Positions 58,301-64,000 of a DNA stretch of 64,000 nucleotides are shown here, piece after piece; the first letter of the stretch is position 1, and every line of letters starts with the position of its first letter. The translations under genes were made by a program, and so were the position numbers. Under the pieces are notes generated by a model. The model was not told where the DNA came from. It saw only the letters and a program-made list of their open reading frames with translations, and searched no databases. The DNA comes from Lumbricus rubellus (lineage: Eukaryota > Annelida > Clitellata > Crassiclitellata > Lumbricidae): the NCBI GenBank assembly GCA_945859605.1, contig OX243827.1, forward strand, positions 3,438,567 to 3,502,566. The letters are read 5' to 3'.

Positions 58301-61300
58301 CGTATTGTAAGTAAAAAACATTTTTACAGCAGTTTCTGACCATGATTTGAAAATAATCTGGATCAAAATGTCGCTGTGTAAAAAATAATTTGTATAACAC
58401 GCCCCCGAGTATACCACGCAGGCAAGGTGCGTGGTTTGTAAAACTTTGTATAACCCGCGTGTTATATTCGCGAAAATACGGTATATTACAGCAGCGACTT
58501 TGTCTGACCGCAGCAGCACAAACCTTGAGTGCTTTGTTGTTGGTTTCGTTTTCGCCGAACTCCCTCTTCATCTGTTCGCCCATCGCATGAAGGTCTCGGC
58601 CGAACTGAAGGATGCGTTCAATGGCTGCGTGCGTCTCTGCATAGATCGGTCGAACAGACGATGACGATGATGACATCATCCTGTGGTCCATGATGTCACC
58701 GCCTGCCACACCAACCAACAACCAATTCAATGACATCATCAACGACGTTTCAACAACATATATTCAATGTCTACATTGTAGCTAGTAATGTAAATCTTCA
58801 AGAATTTCTCAGCATGCACAAAGGTCACCTCATAGGCATTAGTGAACAGTTCTCTATGTCACTATTAAGTAGAATCTAGCAACCATATACGTAAGGAAAT
58901 AACTGGCAAACAGGTTTCTGATGCAGTGATGCACTGACATCCATATACATATTATACATACAACAAGGGCGGATACAGAAACTTTGGACGGGGGGGGGAC
59001 CAAAAATTGTTGGTCTCGGGTCCGGGAAAAATTTTCGGCCTTAGGTCTGGAAAATTTTTCTTTCGTATCCGCCAAAAAAGTTGATGACCTTTTTTTTAAG
59101 TCATTCGGGCAAATTTCGGGAAAATCATACCATTTCTTCCGCCAAAAAAGTTGAAAAAGTTGATGACCTTTTTTTTTTAGGTCGTCCGCATCCGCCATAG
59201 GGGGGCCAAATTGTACAATATGTACATTTTTCACGGCATATTCAATCCAAATGGGGGGGGGGCCACAATACATGGGAATTCTAAATGGGGGGGGGGTGGG
59301 GGGCCATGGCCGGATTGGCCCCCCCTGGATCCGCCCCTGACATACAAATATACATACAAATATACATAGAAAACGTGTTACTTAAAAGGTTTAAGATGAG
59401 GAATGGAGGACATCCTTGTTTCCAGACCCAAAGTCACTTACTTGGACTTTGAAATTAACTTTTTAAGAAACATAGAGTTTAGCAATTACATAGAGCAGGA
59501 CCACCGGTTGTAGAAAAAACCACTTAGCTCAGAAATAGACAATTGAACACGTGTAATACATGTATGGCACTGTTTGCCCCATTCTGAAATTCTTCCTCTG
59601 CGCATTTAGTAAAACGGTCACCTCCTTTTCTTACATAAAGCCCAAAGAAAACGACCAGAAGAGGATTACACCATAAAGATTATGACACACATCAGCATGA
59701 CAGTTCGTATCGTATCTAAAAATTTACAGACATCTCTCACAGCAAAGATCATTCAAAGGCGCTTTCAGCACAGAAGTCGTGGGAGGAAAGAAACAGCTTA
59801 GAGAGAGAGAGAGCGAGAGGATATGCAGGGGAAGAGCCAAGACATGAGCGTTGCCTCTGGAAGTGTAGGAAGGCCATTCCATATGGTGAGACCTGTTACA
59901 GCAAATGCCTGGCTTTGAGTCAAGATACAACAAGTAAACACGAGGGACAAAGAGGTCAAAAAGTTGGTGGAGCGTAATGGTCGAACAGCTGCCGCAGAGA
60001 GATAGGTTATGTAAATATAATTGGCAAGATGATTTGTGGATGGTTACCCGTGTTGTTGTTGTCTGCTGGCTGTGGGTCCCGTGCGTCGAAATGACTTTGT
60101 CCACCGCCGTTCAGATAATTCCCGTTCATCGTTCCGTTTATAACAGACGACGATTCTTCGATCTCCATTACATCCATCTCGTCATCGTCGTCGTCGTCAT
60201 CCGAGTCGTTTGATTGTCTTGCGGATGACGTCGTCGTCGTCGTCATCCGAGGGTCGAGCCTTCCTCCTCCTCCTCCTCCTCCGCTGCTGCTGCTGCCGTT
60301 CATCGCAAGGTTCGCCGAATTCATCGTTTCGTCGGACAACAAAGTCGACGACGTCTGCATTCCGTCGACGACGACCGTCATTCGATTCTGCGAGTGACTA
60401 TTGTTCTTCGGTAGTAAGATCACATGACTTGAGCTCGACATCGACAATGACGACGTGTCCTGATGCCCCGCCTGCTGCTGCGGCTGCTGGTACCCTGTCA
60501 TCGCTGTTTGCAGAGGTGTTGACAAGGAGGAGTGTGTGGGACTGACGCACGGCGGGGGACTCGTGCTGACGGGGGGAGCCGGGCTGGTCGACACGCTGCC
60601 GCCAGCCGTGTGCGTACTGCTGTGAAACAGGGAAGAGGATGAGGACGACTTGGACGCGTCTAGGATGTCCGTGCCGTTGACCATCTCGATGAACTGTCGG
60701 CATTTGAGCATGAACAGAAGGTTTCTGTTCTGCTCGAGCAGTCCTGGATACAGCTGTTCGGTCGCCTGGATCGCCTCGCCAATGTGACCGGACAGAATGA
60801 GTCTCTGGATCTCTACGCAAACAACAATAGCATCAAACATTGAATCCTTCAATCTCATAGCTGCTAAGTTGTAAGGGTATGGACGGCGGCAGTTGGCTAA
60901 AGTCTTGCCTTGCATTTCTGTGACATTTCTTCCAACAAAAATCGTCAATCACTTCATACAAGCTGAAGGACAGTGAAGGTGATACAACATCAGCGAAGTG
61001 TGTTAGGGTAAGTGAACTGTTTATTGCACTGAAGAAGGTTAATTCTGTTGCCAAATTCATTTTTTCACGAGCAATTGCCTTAAATGCAAAATGACCATTT
61101 AATAATTTTTCACTCAAACTTTACACTTTTTATGTATGTTCACCAAATTATTGTTTTCTCTGGTAGTGGGTCATTCAACATCATGAAAAATAAGCAAACA
61201 ACATTGACTGAATAAGTGGAAGCAGCAGTACGCACTCTGCCTGTTCTGAATGGAGGTTTTGTCTTCATCAAACTGTTGTCTTGTGCTGTCAGAAAATGCT

Positions 61301-63029
61301 TTGGCCGTTGAGTAGTAACCGTGATGGATCAGATATGTTATTACAATTCTACAACAACCAACAATATTTAAGCAAAGTTAACCCAAGTGTATATTAAGTT
61401 CAACTTAGTTTCAGTTGAACAGAGTAGTGTACAATTAGTTGGGCAATAAAATTCTCAATCCACAAATTTCAATTCAAAACTTCTGTCAGTTTTCTGGCTT
61501 CATTCTTCAAAAATTATAAGTAATTAAAAACAACAGTCTTAATAGAAGAAAAGGACATGCTTGTCATTATAAGAAGAAACCAACTCATGTCTTATAGGGA
61601 AATTCCAACCGTTTTTAACGACAAGCAAAACAGTTTACAAATCTAAAAAGTTGACATAGTCTAAAAGAGTAGTTAAATCTAACAAAAGTTGACATAGTCG
61701 CTGATGTTGAATAACAACTCATGTGCAAACTGCTCAACGTCAACATTGACCGTTAAATTTCCACTGCAATGTTGTGAACTTTGAACGCGAGTTGTAAACT
61801 TTCAACTTCCAATAAGCGATGACAAGTTGACTTTCTTACTTCTGCAGAGCCACTTGCCATTCACCCTTCGCATTTGGAATTGGAAAGTTTTCAATCTTCA
61901 GTCGCGTCTTCATCTCCCATTCCTATGCAACAACGAAACACAACACAATTAAGGCTATGTACATAAAACAAGTACTCCTCCCATTCCTACGAAACAACGC
62001 AACACAACACAAAAGACTAATACATAAAACAAGTACTGCTCCCATTCAACGTGCATGCATTGCGAATTTGTGACCTAGCCTCGCTCAGCACTCTAATATA
62101 ATTCAACTAATGTATGTGTTCTTCAAGAAAAACCATGGGGGGGAGGGGAATGGACAGCATATAGGGCTTTAACCCCCGCTTTATCCTCAAAGTCAATAGA
62201 TCTGGATGTCTCCTATCCTCAGCTGAGCTCAAAGCGCTGAAGTCTTGGGAATGGCAGTCTGCTTCAGACTGTCAAGTGGGATGAAAACTATATAGATGTA
62301 CTCGACTTTTGCTACCCAATGCCCCATGCTTCTTGCATCAACACAATCTCTGAACTGGGCCACAATTGTCCTTGTCATTCATTCATTTCAAGTATTTATA
62401 TAGCACTCCTTCAAGAAGCACTCCCAGTTTAACCATAGTGACACAAATTAAGTCTTAAGGATCATGTAAAATCCAGGTAACAGAAGTATCGCCAATGGGA
62501 GACCATTCCAGACAGAATGGTCTACAACTGTCAGCTTCGTGACCTAATAAATGAATATGCTAAGTACTACTCTGCCATTACGACACTGGTTGGCAGAGCA
62601 ATGGCACAGCAAGATGCCTTTAAAATATACCATGATTATAAATATTATAAATGTAAAGTCTGCAATTCCATAAAATGGCACAAGATTTTTTACAATGGCC
62701 TTTTCTTTGACCCTGCTCCAACATGACAAATTCCAAGAATGCTTAGGCCTACTGATAGAAATTTACAGAAATTAAATTTTCTTTTTTGAAAACACGAACA
62801 CTTTTAGCGCCCCGAAAAGATATTGGATAGTAAGTGCACAGAAAATCAGAGTCTTCAGAGATGTTACTGTTTGAACTATTAATTAAACAGCAGAACAAAC
62901 AGGTGGTTGACGTCGTCGTCGTCTTACTTTGACGTAGTCGCTGATGTTGAAGACAAACGGACTTTGTCCGAAGTTGGCTTCAATGATCTCTCCGGGAGTC
63001 TGAAGGCCAACGGTTGGGTAGAGGTTGGG
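55360..63029 (-). CDS. RANBP9: RANBP9/RANBP10 (RanBPM) homologue, last 7 exons (partial)
   Basis: Exons: 62928-63029, 61840-61922, 61236-61348, 60048-60812, 58524-58702, 56007-56118, 55360-55490. All are GT-AG with matching phases; 494 codons plus stop. Domains in order: end of SPRY ([20 protein letters not shown]), LisH ([20 protein letters not shown]), CTLH ([39 protein letters not shown]), a long low-complexity linker, then CRA ([64 protein letters not shown]). It scaffolds the CTLH/GID-type E3 ligase complex and binds many receptors and kinases. The 765-nt exon encodes Ser/Thr/Pro-rich sequence with seven-residue Gly and Asp runs. The N-terminal exons, including the rest of SPRY, lie beyond the window's right edge or were not recognised. 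RANBP9 versus RANBP10 cannot be decided for an invertebrate. Confidence 0.93.
55632..55706 (-). mobile_element. SINE/LINE tail remnant
   Basis: CATTCATTCACTCATTC repeats followed by ATTTATATAGCACC..CTCAGAGGCGCTCCCAG, the reverse complement of the common SINE tail. It is 3' truncated to tail only, in the intron between the last two RANBP exons. Confidence 0.65.
56824..58483. mobile_element. pogo/Tc1-like DNA transposon remnant with perfect 25-bp termini
   Basis: The element at 56826-58481 (1,656 bp) has 25 of 25 matching inverted termini (CCGTATTTTCGCG... / ...CGCGAAAATACGG) and TA on each side (56824-56825, 58482-58483). Subterminal repeats of the type TATAACACGCACCCG occur at both ends. A decayed start ([11 protein letters not shown], then stop, then [17 protein letters not shown]) at ~57646 may be a former ORF, but no open transposase frame survives. 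It lies in the RANBP9/10 intron, 42 bp from the donor of exon 58524-58702. Confidence 0.8.
58956..59347. mobile_element. hAT-type MITE with 8-bp TSD
   Basis: The element at 58964-59339 has terminal repeats CAAGGGCGGATACAG and CTGGATCCGCCCCTG. It is flanked by identical 8-bp duplications ACATACAA at 58956-58963 and 59340-59347, diagnostic of hAT-superfamily insertion. The interior has poly-G tracts and GATGACCTTTTTT modules. It lies in the RANBP9/10 intron between exons 60048-60812 and 58524-58702. Confidence 0.85.
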
Positions 63030-63034
63030 CTTCA

Positions 63035-64000
63035 ACAAACAACACAACACAGACTAAACAGTCAACGACGAAAGTAAAGCCATTCATAACAATGGAAGAT
63101 CAATCCCTGTTCTTTGACCATGCACCAGCACAATGAATTACAAAGTCATGGATCATGTAAGGAGGCCAGGGCACCCCATACCATGTACTTCTCCACTTAC
63201 AAAATGTCACAACATGGTGTAAGGGTGATCAACTTATTCAGAATTGTTACACACATCTGTAATCACAGGCTAGAACAAGCAATTGTTAGACAGCATGTCA
63301 GGCGTGTCGCTGGCAGACCATTGTTCTGCACTGTTGCACCATTGATTCAAAGAACATGTACAATTTAGCTTCAAGCTTTTCACTTGATTGAAGAGTTGGC
63401 GAAGAGAAGAGAAGCATGTGCTCAGTTTTTGAAGCTCCCTCAGGAAGAGGCAATGGCGGCATTGGCAAGCGGGGGTCAGACATCGCAAAATTGTCAGGTT
63501 TTCTTCCCCCATCTGCATGAACAAACTTGCTACAAATCAGGAATTAGTATTATGTACATCCACACAACATTGCAAGTCATTCAAGACAGATCCATGGCTG
63601 AATAGAATGATTGCAGCATTACCAAAGAAAACAGAAACATATAATGGATAGCATTAAACTCACTTTACATACGTAAGTAACACCTTATAAAATCTATCAG
63701 ATTGCCACATTCACCATCCCTAAAGTCTACCAAGGCACTAGATAAAAATATTTTCATACATACATACACAAACAATTTTAAAAATATAGTCAATGCAGTT
63801 AACATATGAAGAAACAAGCCTAAGTTTTCCACTGAAATAGATACACAACAGCATACTTTTGGGATGCTGTTAACATCAGAATGATTAACACCATTGGTTT
63901 CCAAGTTACTGTTAGAATCACTCTCATTGTTAAAGTATTAATAGGCACTAAGAAAGAGAGATGCAGAGTGCACATGCATATATCATACTGGCACAGCATA
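63035..64000. other. Upstream intron of RANBP9/10, no exon recognised
   Basis: The next upstream SPRY exon expected on the minus strand is not visible. The plus strand has two adjacent short frames at 63114-63605 (…RLEQAIVRQHVRRVAGRPLF… and …LAKRREACAQFLKLPQEEAM…) that look like a decayed mobile-element protein, but I cannot name it. Confidence 0.35.

Overview
This is animal nuclear DNA. The genes are split into many short exons by GT-AG introns (plus apparent GC-AG introns), and the intergenic DNA is AT-rich and full of tRNA-derived SINEs, non-LTR retrotransposon pieces, MITEs and mini/microsatellites. The protein set (WDR41, TSNAXIP1, RANBP9/10 and a C5orf63-type glutaredoxin) is metazoan. 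The repeat style, with SINE/LINE tails containing GCGCTATATAAAT and GAATGA repeats and BovB-like RTE elements, suggests an invertebrate, perhaps marine. I cannot name the species. I assembled exon models by hand from splice sites, reading phase and remembered family sequence; no search was run.

Layout. 0-2.7 kb: MITEs, including a mariner-type deletion derivative at 1.3-1.7 kb. 2.7-4.0 kb (+): two-exon C5orf63-like glutaredoxin. 4.0-9.3 kb: no gene; a dispersed repeat, a perfect 32-bp-arm palindrome and small duplications. 9.4-20.6 kb (-): WDR41 in at least 12 phase-consistent exons, with introns holding (AGG)n, (TATG)n, a 29-bp higher-order repeat, a LINE fragment and a nested hAT-like element. 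21-26 kb: no gene; a truncated LINE with target-site duplication (TSD) and a tRNA-like SINE with a hairpin. 26.3-31.8 kb (+): F-box protein with a beta-propeller-like second exon; its 4.4-kb intron holds a hAT MITE and a near-complete RTE retrotransposon whose 5' half is inverted. 32-33.3 kb: dispersed repeat and a G-quadruplex-rich inverted-repeat element. 33.7-45.4 kb (-): TSNAXIP1, 14 phase-consistent exons. 45.4-55.3 kb: no convincing gene; MITEs and a TTAA-flanked 2.3-kb element. 55.4-63.0 kb (-): last seven exons of a RANBP9/10 (RanBPM) gene that continues beyond the window.

Function. These are housekeeping or ciliary/spermatogenic genes with no operon-like linkage. WDR41 is the lysosomal anchor of the C9orf72-SMCR8 complex, RANBP9/10 scaffolds the CTLH ubiquitin ligase, and TSNAXIP1 is a coiled-coil protein of testis and ciliated cells. 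The most unusual structure is in TSNAXIP1. The 5' 53 nt of one exon, together with its 3' splice site, is repeated as an 83-bp tandem array (44087-44556). The same gene has two apparent GC splice donors.
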